Source: Bdellovibrionales bacterium RIFOXYD1_FULL_55_31
GTDB lineage: Bacteria > Bdellovibrionota > UBA1018
DNA length: 40,484 bases
Assembly: GCA_001770175.1 (NCBI GenBank)
Contig: MEQK01000196.1
Coordinates: 1 to 40,484 of the forward strand
Direction: 5' to 3'
The notes beneath the pieces are model-generated. The model was given only the letters and a program-made list of their open reading frames with translations. It did not search any database and had not been told where the DNA came from. Positions 17,927-26,348 of this stretch are shown here, in pieces. Positions within the stretch are counted from its first letter, which is position 1. Each line of letters opens with the position of its first letter. A program made the translations under genes and the position numbers.

Positions 17927-18880
17927 ATGGTTTGCCCTCCAATTCCAACGAAGAAAAACAACCCAAGCGATGATCGGGGCGAAAAAACCGCGGTACTCCA
18001 GGGCGATCAGGAAACCCTCAAGAAAGAACTTCAGAAAGCCAAAGAGCAAGAAGCGTGTCTCATCATCATTCGAGGCACGCCGCAAGGCCATCGGTTTTTC
18101 TTGACTCAAAACGAGATGACGATTGGGCGCGATCCGGCAGCCGATATCACCGTTGCGGATCAGAGCATTTCCCGAACACACGCGAAGCTAACAAAAGAGG
18201 GATCGCAAGTTCGCCTGACCGATCTCGGCTCCTCCAACGGCACTCACGTCAATGACAAAAAGGTGAATCCCGGCGATTCAGTGCTTCTGGAGAAAGAAGA
18301 TATGATCAGGATCGGAAGTTCGATCCTGAAATTTCTCCCGGCCGGAGAGCTCGAAATCCTTTTTTACGGTAATCTCGGTTCCGCCGCGCATCAGGATCCG
18401 CTGACCAAAATTTACAACAAAGGGTATCTGCTCGAAGCCTTGGACGCCGAGTTCAAACGCGCAAAAGCTTTGCATACGGATTTTTCAGTTTTGTTCTTCG
18501 ATCTCGATCATTTCAAGAAGGTCAACGATACCTACGGTCATGAAGCGGGAGATTACGTCCTGATCGAGATCACGAATCTCATAAGAACGGGATATCTCCG
18601 TCCTAAAGACATTTTTTCGCGCTATGGCGGCGAGGAATTCGTGATTCTTCTGGCCAGGACGAACGCGCAGGCCGCGGGAGAATTGGCGGAATCCATCCGA
18701 TCGGCAGTCGAAGCACATGCCTTCATCTACGAGGGAAAAAGACTGAACGTTACAACGAGTATCGGGGTCGCGGAGCTGAGGACGGGAATTGAATCGCCTC
18801 AAACCTTGCTAAAGGCCGCGGACAAAGCGCTCTATTCCGCAAAAACGTCGGGGCGCAATAGAGTAGTCGCGGCGTCCTAA
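17927..18880 (+). CDS. FHA-GGDEF diguanylate cyclase (DgcB-like)
   Basis: This 317-residue cytoplasmic protein should make c-di-GMP from two GTP. An N-terminal tail with Thr21 (EKTAVL) and a short helix precede an FHA domain (about 45-137) with GRD (67-69), SISRTHAKL and GSSNGT, the phosphothreonine-binding residues. The GGDEF domain (about 155-317) has FFDLDHFKKVND, an active-site GGEEF (234-238) and an intact RPKD inhibitory I-site (225-228). All key residues are present, so it is predicted to be active and product-inhibited. The order FHA then GGDEF is that of Bdellovibrio DgcB, where the FHA reads a phosphorylated N-terminal tail; equivalence here is inference. ATG 17927 is preferred to the in-frame TTG at 17891, which looks like a -35 element. 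Confidence 0.92.
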   Translation: MVCPPIPTKKNNPSDDRGEKTAVLQGDQETLKKELQKAKEQEACLIIIRGTPQGHRFFLTQNEMTIGRDPAADITVADQSISRTHAKLTKEGSQVRLTDLGSSNGTHVNDKKVNPGDSVLLEKEDMIRIGSSILKFLPAGELEILFYGNLGSAAHQDPLTKIYNKGYLLEALDAEFKRAKALHTDFSVLFFDLDHFKKVNDTYGHEAGDYVLIEITNLIRTGYLRPKDIFSRYGGEEFVILLARTNAQAAGELAESIRSAVEAHAFIYEGKRLNVTTSIGVAELRTGIESPQTLLKAADKALYSAKTSGRNRVVAAS

Positions 18881-18894
18881 TCTGATACCGCACT

Positions 18895-18930
18895 CGCTTG
18901 TGACGCTTGTGACGCTTGTGACGCTTGTGA
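18895..18930 (+). repeat. Four perfect 9-bp tandem repeats (CGCTTGTGA)
   Basis: CGCTTGTGA occurs four times without a mismatch at 18895, 18904, 18913 and 18922, starting 15 bases after the diguanylate cyclase stop. The last copy forms the left arm of the following hairpin, and the right arm is its inverse. The copy number could vary by slippage. Confidence 0.9.
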
Positions 18931-18969
18931 CAGCGAGGCCGGCGGGCCGAGCGTTGTCACAAGCCTTTT
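18923..18969 (+). terminator. Hairpin, probable terminator after the diguanylate cyclase
   Basis: GCTTGTGACA (18923-18932) and TGTCACAAGC (18955-18964) pair perfectly over 10 bp, extendable to 13 with one G-U pair. Two GGCC blocks inside the loop can pair as a second stem. A C and four T follow, then AAATAG. The stem is strong but the T-run short, so this is a probable rather than certain intrinsic terminator. Confidence 0.6.
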
Positions 18970-18991
18970 AAATAGTTTACAGCGAGGCCGG
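18930..18991 (+). repeat. 13-bp direct repeat flanking the hairpin's right arm
   Basis: ACAGCGAGGCCGG occurs at 18930-18942 and again at 18979-18991. The first copy overlaps the hairpin and the second lies just past the T-run, which suggests a duplicated or dispersed element at this junction. Confidence 0.7.
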
Positions 18992-19142
18992 TTGGGCGAA
19001 ACCAGTTCTTCCAGTACCCGGTGCCCTGGAACATGGGATTCGGTCGGATTATTACTGATTGATAACCTTTGCTCATCGTGCTGAATGCAACTCAGTCGGA
19101 AGTCTACTATTTCAATTGACAGCCTTATTCCTACTTCATATG

Positions 19143-19162
19143 CGAGGCTTTAAATAGCCTCG
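19143..19162 (+). repeat. Inverted repeat, 7-bp stem, at the presumed transcription start
   Basis: CGAGGCT and AGCCTCG pair perfectly around TTAAAT. It overlaps the end of the candidate -10, so it could be an operator or the first leader hairpin. Confidence 0.55.
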
Positions 19163-19182
19163 GCATTTCAACCATGTCACCC

Positions 19183-19197
19183 GAGGCACATTGCCTC
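19183..19197 (+). repeat. Inverted repeat, 6-bp stem, in the prepilin leader
   Basis: GAGGCA and TGCCTC pair perfectly around CAT. The arms share GAGGC/GCCTC with the hairpin 20 bases upstream, so alternative pairing between the two is possible. Confidence 0.5.
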
Positions 19198-19276
19198 ACG
19201 AAGCAAGAGAGATTAACATTATTATTGAACCTCAAAATTTTGACACCAAGACGACTTGAATTGTAAGGAACGTTGC

Positions 19277-22168
19277 ATGCGTATTTTCGGTTTTCTTTTA
19301 CGCCAGCCTCTTGCGGACTCTTCTGGAATGAGTCTGCTTGAAACCGTCGTCGCAAGTGGAATGCTCTCAATCGTTCTGCTGACCTCAACTTCGATGATGA
19401 CCAGTATTAATTCCAACCGGACCAAGCAGCAGATCAGCTACTCCCGAGATCAGATCATCGGGAGAATCCGATCGACGGTTTTAACTGTCCCCGCGCTGAA
19501 GAACTCGGCGGCATTGACCACGAGTTTGGGGAACTCGGGAGTGCCACTTACGGGCGGCACTGTGCTTTTCCCGCATTACCAGACACTCTCGCTTTGCCAT
19601 CCTGATGACACCAGCCAGAGCGGCTGCGACCGCAGCACGCTTGACGTGTCACAGGGCAATTACTTTTATCTCACGACCGCGCAGGGTACGAATCCGGCGT
19701 CCGCACCGATCATCGCGGGAGAAAACATCTATTACACGGGCCTTGGACAACTCTGTAGCCAGACTGAGGCCCTCGACCCGAACAAATGCCCGCTGTTCGC
19801 ACGAATATGGTTCGAGCCGTTTTGCCTTCAGGACGGAACGACGATCACAAACACCTGCAACAAAGCCCTTTCGATGACCGTGCGCTACGCCGTGGGGACC
19901 CGCCAGGGCTACACGCGAGGGCCCGGCGTTTCGACCCTGGAAGGTGAAATTTATGTTCCCCTTCAAAAGGGAATTCAAGTCACTCGCCTCCTCGACCAAA
20001 GCGGAATCGAACTCCCTTTCTCGAACGGAATGTACCGGCTCCCGAAAGATGTAGACGGAACGAGCGCAGTGCTGGGAATTCGCATAGAAAGTCTCATCAC
20101 CAATCCAGTGAACCTCACTAACTTCACGGTCCAGGTACGCTCGGTTACCGGAACGACGGCCTATAACCTTCAGGACCAGCAGGCTCGTACGGCACTTGCG
20201 GCAGCATCGTGGAACGCCGTTACATCGTTTCCGACGATTTCTTCCTTGGGTGCCCTGCAAAATCAGAACATCATCTTTGGGTCTTTTAACGGAACAAATA
20301 CGATGTGGCCGATCACCGGGAAATGGACTTTGGCGGGCGGTGTCCCTGTCGCCCCCACTTTCAAATCCGGCTTCTACCAGTTCAGAGTCGTGGCAACCGA
20401 TCAGAGCGGCGCGACGTTCGCATCGACGAATTTTCTGACCGCTCGAATCCTTCCAGTTCCCGAAGTGCTCCTCGTGCAGGAGATTCCCGCCGTGAACGAG
20501 CGGGACTGTCATGGAGATGCCAAGTTCCATCACAAATACTTCGCCGTCGATGATGAAGGTTTAACCCAAGTGAAAACCGCGGTTACCGGTCCAACACATC
20601 CGAATTTTACTCCTACTTTGCGCACGGAAGACCTTTCGGAGCATCCAACGATCTACCCCGCTCCAACCTCGGCGGGCAATATTAAGATTGAACTCAAATG
20701 GCCTGCCTCGGCCGACTATTCCGTCTCGATAACAGCTACAAACGCCCAGACCACCGTCACGACGGTCGCGCGAGCTTTCGCCCTGCAGGACGTTCCTCGT
20801 AGCTTCGCGATCGAGGAAGACCCGGCCACGATTCGCATCAACAGCTCCGATACGGTACGAGCCACTTTCACGGCAGGAACTTGTTGTGAGGCACTTTCAG
20901 GCGGAGTGACCTGGACCTTCCCCGCCGTCCCGATTCTGGAAAGTGCAACACCGGCCCCGACGTTCACCGGGGAGTCCCTGCAGTCGTTCGGTAATCGCAC
21001 TCGAGTTGACAACCAGCACCGCTGGACCAGCAGCCTGACCGTAAATGCCACGAAGACGAACGCCAATATGGCTCCGAATATTTCAGCGGAGATTTCGGCC
21101 CAATTGGAGCCTGCTTGCGCCTTGTCCGCGGTGAGCGCCACCAGGAATATCAAGGTACTCGGTGTCCCGACGATCACGTTTCGCACGATGGATTCGATCT
21201 GGATGTCGCTCCCGACCGCGGAACAATTAAGCGGAAATCCAAAAGCCTTCAGCGAAACATTGCTGATCAAGTCTGACTTTCCCCCGCTCGAACCGGTGTC
21301 AGTCAAAGTCACGCGCGAAGGCAGCGAAGCGGCACTCTGTTCAGTGACCTTTGCCGCGGGAGTCGGCAATGATCCTGTTTACGAACCCTGTACCGTTCCG
21401 TCCGGAACACACGGGGCGCTGACCCTCAAACCCGTCGGCGCGAACGTTGCTCTCACGATTTCGAACGTGACCGCGACTCATCGGGCGGCTTTGGGCACCA
21501 GCACCAATCATTATGCATGCTGGGCCAACCTCACCTCCTCCGCGAACTATCCGGCGACTTATACAGTCCCAAGCACACGGGCCATGACGTTGAGCCCGTG
21601 GAATAGTCTCGTCGCGGGAGCGAATGACGACGAAGGCAACTGGAACACGGGTAATCAGAAAAAATATCGCTGCTACGATCATTGGACCGGATCAAATCTC
21701 CCCGATAACGAGGGGCCTGCACCGACTTATTCGAACCAGCAGGACAATTTCAACTCAGTCGACCTCCACAACGCGGTCCACCCGGCGGCCCCGGTCTATC
21801 TTGAAAGAAAAGGTTTCCATGCCCTATTTAGATTCTTTTCCGAAGCGGGCACGGCGAACTGGAGTGAAGCCAACATCCCGACACTCTTCATTGTCGCGCG
21901 CGGCCCAGCTGAGGGGCATTTCACCCTCGAAATCACGAACATCATGCAGACAAACGATGCCCCCTTGGACGACATTACGAGCACGTTCTGCCCGAATACG
22001 CTCACTTCAAGACTGTACTCAAAGCGCCTCAGAGGAAGCGACGACCCGGTAAGCTCGTTTTTCGAAATAAACCAATTCCAGATGCGAGCCTCTCAACTTG
22101 GATATATCTTCATGTGCACCTACGGGCATTGGAATCCATACGGAAAGGCGAGTTCCCCCAATGAGTGA
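19277..22168 (+). CDS. Giant prepilin-like protein 1
   Basis: This 963-residue protein has a type IV prepilin leader: SSG17 then MSLLE with Glu at +5 of the mature protein, followed by a hydrophobic helix (SGMLSIVLLTSTSMM). It should be cleaved by a PilD-type peptidase and enter a pilus or pseudopilus. After the helix comes a Cys-rich module of about 230 residues (LCHPDD...SGCD, GQLCSQ, KCPLFARIWFEPFC), then an extension of about 730 residues with FAVDDEGL, FALQDVPRSF, a vicinal GTCCEA, AMTLSPW, ANDDEGNW and a C-terminal TYGHWNPYGKASSPNE. The extension looks beta-rich and adhesin-like. The start is ATG 19277 with AAGGA eight bases before. A paralogue follows with overlap. Pilins are usually about 150 residues, so the size is exceptional. 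Confidence 0.88.
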   Translation: MRIFGFLLRQPLADSSGMSLLETVVASGMLSIVLLTSTSMMTSINSNRTKQQISYSRDQIIGRIRSTVLTVPALKNSAALTTSLGNSGVPLTGGTVLFPHYQTLSLCHPDDTSQSGCDRSTLDVSQGNYFYLTTAQGTNPASAPIIAGENIYYTGLGQLCSQTEALDPNKCPLFARIWFEPFCLQDGTTITNTCNKALSMTVRYAVGTRQGYTRGPGVSTLEGEIYVPLQKGIQVTRLLDQSGIELPFSNGMYRLPKDVDGTSAVLGIRIESLITNPVNLTNFTVQVRSVTGTTAYNLQDQQARTALAAASWNAVTSFPTISSLGALQNQNIIFGSFNGTNTMWPITGKWTLAGGVPVAPTFKSGFYQFRVVATDQSGATFASTNFLTARILPVPEVLLVQEIPAVNERDCHGDAKFHHKYFAVDDEGLTQVKTAVTGPTHPNFTPTLRTEDLSEHPTIYPAPTSAGNIKIELKWPASADYSVSITATNAQTTVTTVARAFALQDVPRSFAIEEDPATIRINSSDTVRATFTAGTCCEALSGGVTWTFPAVPILESATPAPTFTGESLQSFGNRTRVDNQHRWTSSLTVNATKTNANMAPNISAEISAQLEPACALSAVSATRNIKVLGVPTITFRTMDSIWMSLPTAEQLSGNPKAFSETLLIKSDFPPLEPVSVKVTREGSEAALCSVTFAAGVGNDPVYEPCTVPSGTHGALTLKPVGANVALTISNVTATHRAALGTSTNHYACWANLTSSANYPATYTVPSTRAMTLSPWNSLVAGANDDEGNWNTGNQKKYRCYDHWTGSNLPDNEGPAPTYSNQQDNFNSVDLHNAVHPAAPVYLERKGFHALFRFFSEAGTANWSEANIPTLFIVARGPAEGHFTLEITNIMQTNDAPLDDITSTFCPNTLTSRLYSKRLRGSDDPVSSFFEINQFQMRASQLGYIFMCTYGHWNPYGKASSPNE

Positions 22169-25091
22169 GCCACGCGACATGCATCGCGAAAGCGGAATGA
22201 CGCTCCTTGAAACCGTCCTCGCGATGGGAATGATGAGCATCGTGCTCTACACCTCCCTGATGATGCTCAATAACATCAACCTGACGCAAACCACCCGTCA
22301 GCTCGGTTTTTCCCGCAATAACATTGTTTCGTTAATACGAATGAGCGCCCTCACCCAACCGGGAATCAGTAATTCCGCAGCGCTGACCTCCTATAAAGGC
22401 ACGGGTGGCTTTCCTGATCCATCCGGAGCCGCGACAAACTACCCTCGTTTCAACACGCTGTCCCTCTGCATTCCGGAGGACAGCAGCCAGAGCGGTTGCG
22501 ACAAGAGCGCTATGGATACGGCTCGCGGGAACTTTTTCTATTTGACGACTCCTCAAGCGACAAGTGCTGCCGCGGCGAATCCTGTGGCCGGTGAAAACAT
22601 TTTTTACAACGCCTCAGGTCAGCGCTGCGGCCTCAGCGAGTCCGCGAATGCGAACATCTGCCCGATTTTCGCGAAGGTCTGGTTCGAACCTTTTTGCAAG
22701 GATTTGAGCGCGAATTGCAGCAAGGCCGCGTATCTGATGGTTCGCTATTCAGTCGGCATCCGGGACGGTTACACTCGTACCAATGTCATTCCGCCCGTCG
22801 AGGGAGAAATCTACATTTCGCTTCAAAAAGGGATACAGATTTCGCGCCTTTTGGACCAGAATGGCTCTGAACTCACCAGCTCGGACGGAATGTATCGAAT
22901 ACCGAAAGCGCTTTCCGCAACAGCCACGGTAAAAGGCATCAGAATCGAAGCGCTCGTGAGCAGTCCCACGGGGCTGACGAATTACCGAGTACAAGTGAGA
23001 TCGGTTTCCGGTACAGAAGCTTTCGGTAAAACCGATGCGACCGCCCTGACCGCCTTGACCGCCAAGGCCTGGAGCGACGTTTCGGCCTTCAATACCATTC
23101 CAGCACTGGGCAGCACCCAGCAGAACCAAAGCATCGTGTTCGGTACCTACAATGGTACAAACCAGTCTTGGCCTGTTTTGGGTCCGTGGACGATTTCGGG
23201 TGGCGTTCCGGCTGCTCCGACTTTCAAGTCCGGCTACTATCAGTTTCGCGTGCTCGCGACCGCTCCTGGCGGAGGCGACCTCCCTTCTACGAATTTCGCA
23301 ACTATTCGGATTCTCCAAACACCTCAAATACTGATTGTGGATCCGCCGCTTGGGTCCAGCTATGACCGCGATTGCAGGCAGGGAGTGACTGCGATTTCCA
23401 AATTTTTTGCCGTCGATGACGAAGGCCTTCTCGAGATCCGGACCTCGCTAATCGGTACGGCAGCCGGTTTTACGCCGCCCCCCGAGCAGATCGACGATCA
23501 GAGCAGTACACACCCCACGATTTATCCTGATGCGACGACTCCGCGCTCTGTCGACGTCGGCCTTAGTTATCCGGCGCACGCTGCCTATCAGCTTCGGATT
23601 GTCGCGAAAGCGTCTCCCGATCGGGCGGTGACCAAGGATCAGACGTTCGCCCTTCAGGATGTCGCCCGCACCTGGGCTATCGAATCCGTCCCGGCAAAGA
23701 TCCGCTACATGAATACAGATACGATTACCGCGACCTACACGGCGGGAAGCTGCTGTGCAGTAAATCCGGGTTCGACCGTGAACTGGTTTTATCCCGAGGT
23801 TCCGGTTCGTGACAGCACAGTCGCAAAGCCCGCCTTAAGCGGGTCGGCAACGACCGGATTCAACTGTTCCACCACCGGGAACCAAAAACGCTGCACGGCG
23901 ACAGTAAACGCGCAGGGGATCAACGTGGGACCGCTGAATGAGGCGAACGACATTATCGCTGAGGCGCAGTTCCCAACCGAGGCCGCCTGTTCTTTTCCGG
24001 ATAACAGAACAAACAAGAGCATTGAAGTCACGGCCGTCCCGAAAATCGCCTTCTTGACGCGAGACTCCCTCTGGATGGACTTGCCCAGCGCGGAACAGTT
24101 TTCGAATATGCCGCAAGGCTTTACCCGGACCATTCGCCTGAGAATCGATTTTTCGCCCCAGGAAGGGGTCAGGGTGAAGGTCACCCGGGTTGGACTTGAA
24201 GCGCCCCTTTGCGAGGTCGACTTTGAAGCGGGAACCGGGTCCACTCCGGTGGACAAACCTTGCAATCTCGGGGGAGCGATGACAGGGGATCTCGTCATTA
24301 AACCGGTCAGCTCGAACGTCGCAAGCGCACCGGATCTGATCACCGCGTCTCATCGTGCCGCGATCGCGGCGAGTACGATCCACTCTACCTGTTCGACAGC
24401 TCTGACCGCAGATCCGGAGTATCCGGCGGTTCATACGATTCCCGAAACCAAAGCCATGACCCAGAGTCCCTGGGGCAGCACCACGCTCGGCGATAACGAT
24501 GACGAAGGCAACTGGATCGCGGGGAGGACGAAAAAACTTCGTTGTTACGACAGAACCCCTTATCACGGCTGTGAAGGATGCTGGGGACTTCCAGAGAATT
24601 ACGGCCCGACACCCAATTATTCCAACTGGCAGGACAACTATTATTCCGTTGATATTCACAACGAACAGCATCCGCTCGAACCGGTTTACAGAAAGCTTTA
24701 CGTCGACTTCTCCACGTTTCTCGCCTGGCGAACAGGGCCGGGTACCGCTGATTTCACAGTCAAAAACGTTCCCAGTCTTTTCGTGATCGCGCGGGCGAGC
24801 ACAAATGTCGTGGGACGCTTTACTTTCTGGAGCGCTACGGCAGGGTTCGTTCAAACCGAGCCAGTTCCTTACGAGGATATTACCAACCGCTACTGCCCCG
24901 CTTTGCCCGAGACTCGCCTCTACAGATTGAAATTTCAGGCTCCGACGGCCGGTACTGCGACGATGGTCGGGGTGAACGGGGTCAGGAACGAATGGAATAC
25001 CCCAGGCTTCGCGCAAGTGGGTTATGCGTTTTTCTGCACCTACGGCCACTGGAATACGATGGGAAAGGAAAATTCTCCCAATGAACTCTGA
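22161..25091 (+). CDS. Giant prepilin-like protein 2 (paralogue)
   Basis: This 976-residue protein is colinear with giant prepilin 1 over its whole length. The leader ends at Gly12, followed by MTLLE with Glu at +5 and a hydrophobic helix (AMGMMSIVLYTSLMML). Shared landmarks are SLCIPEDSSQSGCDKS, RCGLSE, CPIFAKVWFEPFC, EGEIYISLQKGIQISRLLD, FAVDDEGL, FALQDVARTW, GSCCAV, AMTQSPW, NDDEGNW, the SVDIHN..HP block and TYGHWNTMGKENSPNE at the end. The start overlaps the previous stop by eight bases; the SD-like GGAAAGG lies inside the end of the first gene. The two seem to be an old tandem duplication, now well diverged. The start at 22161 is chosen for the short leader; a longer in-frame start lies inside the upstream gene. 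Confidence 0.88.
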   Translation: MSEPRDMHRESGMTLLETVLAMGMMSIVLYTSLMMLNNINLTQTTRQLGFSRNNIVSLIRMSALTQPGISNSAALTSYKGTGGFPDPSGAATNYPRFNTLSLCIPEDSSQSGCDKSAMDTARGNFFYLTTPQATSAAAANPVAGENIFYNASGQRCGLSESANANICPIFAKVWFEPFCKDLSANCSKAAYLMVRYSVGIRDGYTRTNVIPPVEGEIYISLQKGIQISRLLDQNGSELTSSDGMYRIPKALSATATVKGIRIEALVSSPTGLTNYRVQVRSVSGTEAFGKTDATALTALTAKAWSDVSAFNTIPALGSTQQNQSIVFGTYNGTNQSWPVLGPWTISGGVPAAPTFKSGYYQFRVLATAPGGGDLPSTNFATIRILQTPQILIVDPPLGSSYDRDCRQGVTAISKFFAVDDEGLLEIRTSLIGTAAGFTPPPEQIDDQSSTHPTIYPDATTPRSVDVGLSYPAHAAYQLRIVAKASPDRAVTKDQTFALQDVARTWAIESVPAKIRYMNTDTITATYTAGSCCAVNPGSTVNWFYPEVPVRDSTVAKPALSGSATTGFNCSTTGNQKRCTATVNAQGINVGPLNEANDIIAEAQFPTEAACSFPDNRTNKSIEVTAVPKIAFLTRDSLWMDLPSAEQFSNMPQGFTRTIRLRIDFSPQEGVRVKVTRVGLEAPLCEVDFEAGTGSTPVDKPCNLGGAMTGDLVIKPVSSNVASAPDLITASHRAAIAASTIHSTCSTALTADPEYPAVHTIPETKAMTQSPWGSTTLGDNDDEGNWIAGRTKKLRCYDRTPYHGCEGCWGLPENYGPTPNYSNWQDNYYSVDIHNEQHPLEPVYRKLYVDFSTFLAWRTGPGTADFTVKNVPSLFVIARASTNVVGRFTFWSATAGFVQTEPVPYEDITNRYCPALPETRLYRLKFQAPTAGTATMVGVNGVRNEWNTPGFAQVGYAFFCTYGHWNTMGKENSPNEL

Positions 25092-25782
25092 CCCTCGTCA
25101 TTCCGAGGAAGGCTCCATCGTCCTTTCGTTCGTCTGCGTATTCAGCTTGATCGCGCTCCTCTCTCTCCAATACCTCATGGGAATGGATATGATCGGCAGA
25201 AGAGCCCAGGTCACCTCAAATATCCAGGAAGGCAAAACCTACCTTCTTGAGCAACTTTACGAGTTGGTTTCAAACGACTACGCCTTGAAAAACTCGCGTT
25301 TCTCGATCAATGCGATCCTGTCCGATTGTTTGAAAGCCCCCGCGGACCGGACTTACGGTTGCGACGAAACGCAGATCTATAACCTCGTGACCTTTGCGCC
25401 GACTCCGATCATGGCCTTCGATGGCTCCTGGCCGGCGGCCCCCGCCTCACTCCCGCGCCTGACAGGCGCCAAAGAGGCGGACTCGACGGGACTTACCCCC
25501 GTTTACGTGTTTTATACTTCATCCGGGGGACGCTGTGCCGCGGATCTGACGAACGAAAACAATCTCTGCCCCTTACACGCGTACACACAATTCACGCCTT
25601 TATGCGGCGGAACCTTGGCCAGCCCGGCAGCCTCGGCCGCGCCCGGTCCCTGTGCCGGGCCGGCAAACGGGTTCAAAATCTTTCTCGGCGTCATTTCGAA
25701 CATCACGGGGATTGCCCACTTGAGTGACGTTGGTTTGAAGCGCAAAGAGTTCACTATCAGCGCCCAGGTTTTCTTCAACTGA
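25081..25782 (+). CDS. Pilin-like protein sharing the module of the giants
   Basis: This 233-residue protein starts at ATG 25081, overlapping the previous stop by 11 bases behind an embedded GGAAAGG. A short charged leader (NSDPRHSEEG) precedes a hydrophobic helix (SIVLSFVCVFSLIALL) but position +5 is Ser rather than Glu, as in some PilX/GspK-type minor pilins. The rest matches the N-terminal module of the two giants: SDC..TYGCDET, VYVFYTSSGGRC, LCPLHAYTQFTPLC, FKIFLGVIS and a final beta strand (KEFTISAQVFF). It therefore looks like the module alone, without the large extension. It may cap or prime a pseudopilus tip with the giants; that is inference. Confidence 0.78.
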   Translation: MNSDPRHSEEGSIVLSFVCVFSLIALLSLQYLMGMDMIGRRAQVTSNIQEGKTYLLEQLYELVSNDYALKNSRFSINAILSDCLKAPADRTYGCDETQIYNLVTFAPTPIMAFDGSWPAAPASLPRLTGAKEADSTGLTPVYVFYTSSGGRCAADLTNENNLCPLHAYTQFTPLCGGTLASPAASAAPGPCAGPANGFKIFLGVISNITGIAHLSDVGLKRKEFTISAQVFFN

Positions 25783-25797
25783 ATAGGAGTGGGACTC

Positions 25798-26265
25798 ATG
25801 ACCGGGTTATCAGCCAGAAACGAAAAAACGCCAAGACCACGATTTTATCAGCGCAAGTACGTCGTGGATCGCAACCTGCAATTTGGAATCGTCGGTTTCT
25901 TCTTTTCACTCGCTGTGATCACGATCGGCGTTTTCTGTATCGCCTACTTCGTAGTCCTCAGCGACCTTCGCCAAAATATCGGAATCGTGGACGATGCCGC
26001 CAGGCGCTTTCTTGAACTCGGGATTGCGAACCTCAACGACAGAGTCGTCCTTCACCTGGTCGGGTTCAGCCTTTCGATCCTCGCCTATTTCGTGGTCGGA
26101 GGAATCCTGCTTTCGCACCGAATTGCCGGTCCTGTTCACCGCATCCGGACCCATTTAAGAGCCGTTGCGGATAAAAAGAACCCTCCAGCTCTGAAATTTC
26201 GCCGCCACGATTATCTCAAAGATTTGGCCGAGGACATCAATCGGGTGACTGACAAGAAGAGCTGA
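25798..26265 (+). CDS. Small two-TM membrane protein with HAMP-like stub, copy 1
   Basis: This 155-residue protein has two membrane helices (about residues 29-52 and 83-105) separated by a short periplasmic loop with VDDAARRFLE, then a cytoplasmic tail SHRIAGPVHRIRTHLR that resembles the start of a HAMP linker. No kinase, MCP or cyclase domain follows. ATG 25798 is chosen because TAGGAG lies eight bases before it; the in-frame GTG at 25789 overlaps that site. It begins 15 bases after the third pilin-like gene and is clearly cotranscribed. A paralogue follows. A role in anchoring or signalling for the pilin-like set is inference from context. Confidence 0.8.
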   Translation: MTGLSARNEKTPRPRFYQRKYVVDRNLQFGIVGFFFSLAVITIGVFCIAYFVVLSDLRQNIGIVDDAARRFLELGIANLNDRVVLHLVGFSLSILAYFVVGGILLSHRIAGPVHRIRTHLRAVADKKNPPALKFRRHDYLKDLAEDINRVTDKKS

Positions 26266-26348
26266 ACAAATGGCCGGTCGCCGCGAATTCATTCTTGTCG
26301 GCCCAAGGTACAGACCGTAAACTATCAAGATATGAAGGCGCTATTCTG

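Larger units (their letters stand above)
18992..19276 (+). promoter_or_regulatory. Leader and promoter region of the prepilin operon
   Basis: This 285-base gene-free stretch holds a perfect -35 TTGACA (19116-19121), 17 bases, then TATGCG (19139-19144) as a poor -10. Just downstream are two hairpins with GAGGC stems (19143-19162 and 19183-19197). The part before 19116 shows nothing I can name. The ribosome site AAGGA precedes the ATG at 19277. Confidence 0.5.

Noticed and set aside
19256-19276. TTG start for giant prepilin 1
   Set aside because: The ATG at 19277 has AAGGA at good spacing and gives a normal prepilin leader; the TTG has none.
23835-25049. 404-aa minus-strand ORF opposite giant prepilin 2
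   Set aside because: It is antisense to a well-supported paralogous coding region and has Arg-rich composition with no recognisable motif.
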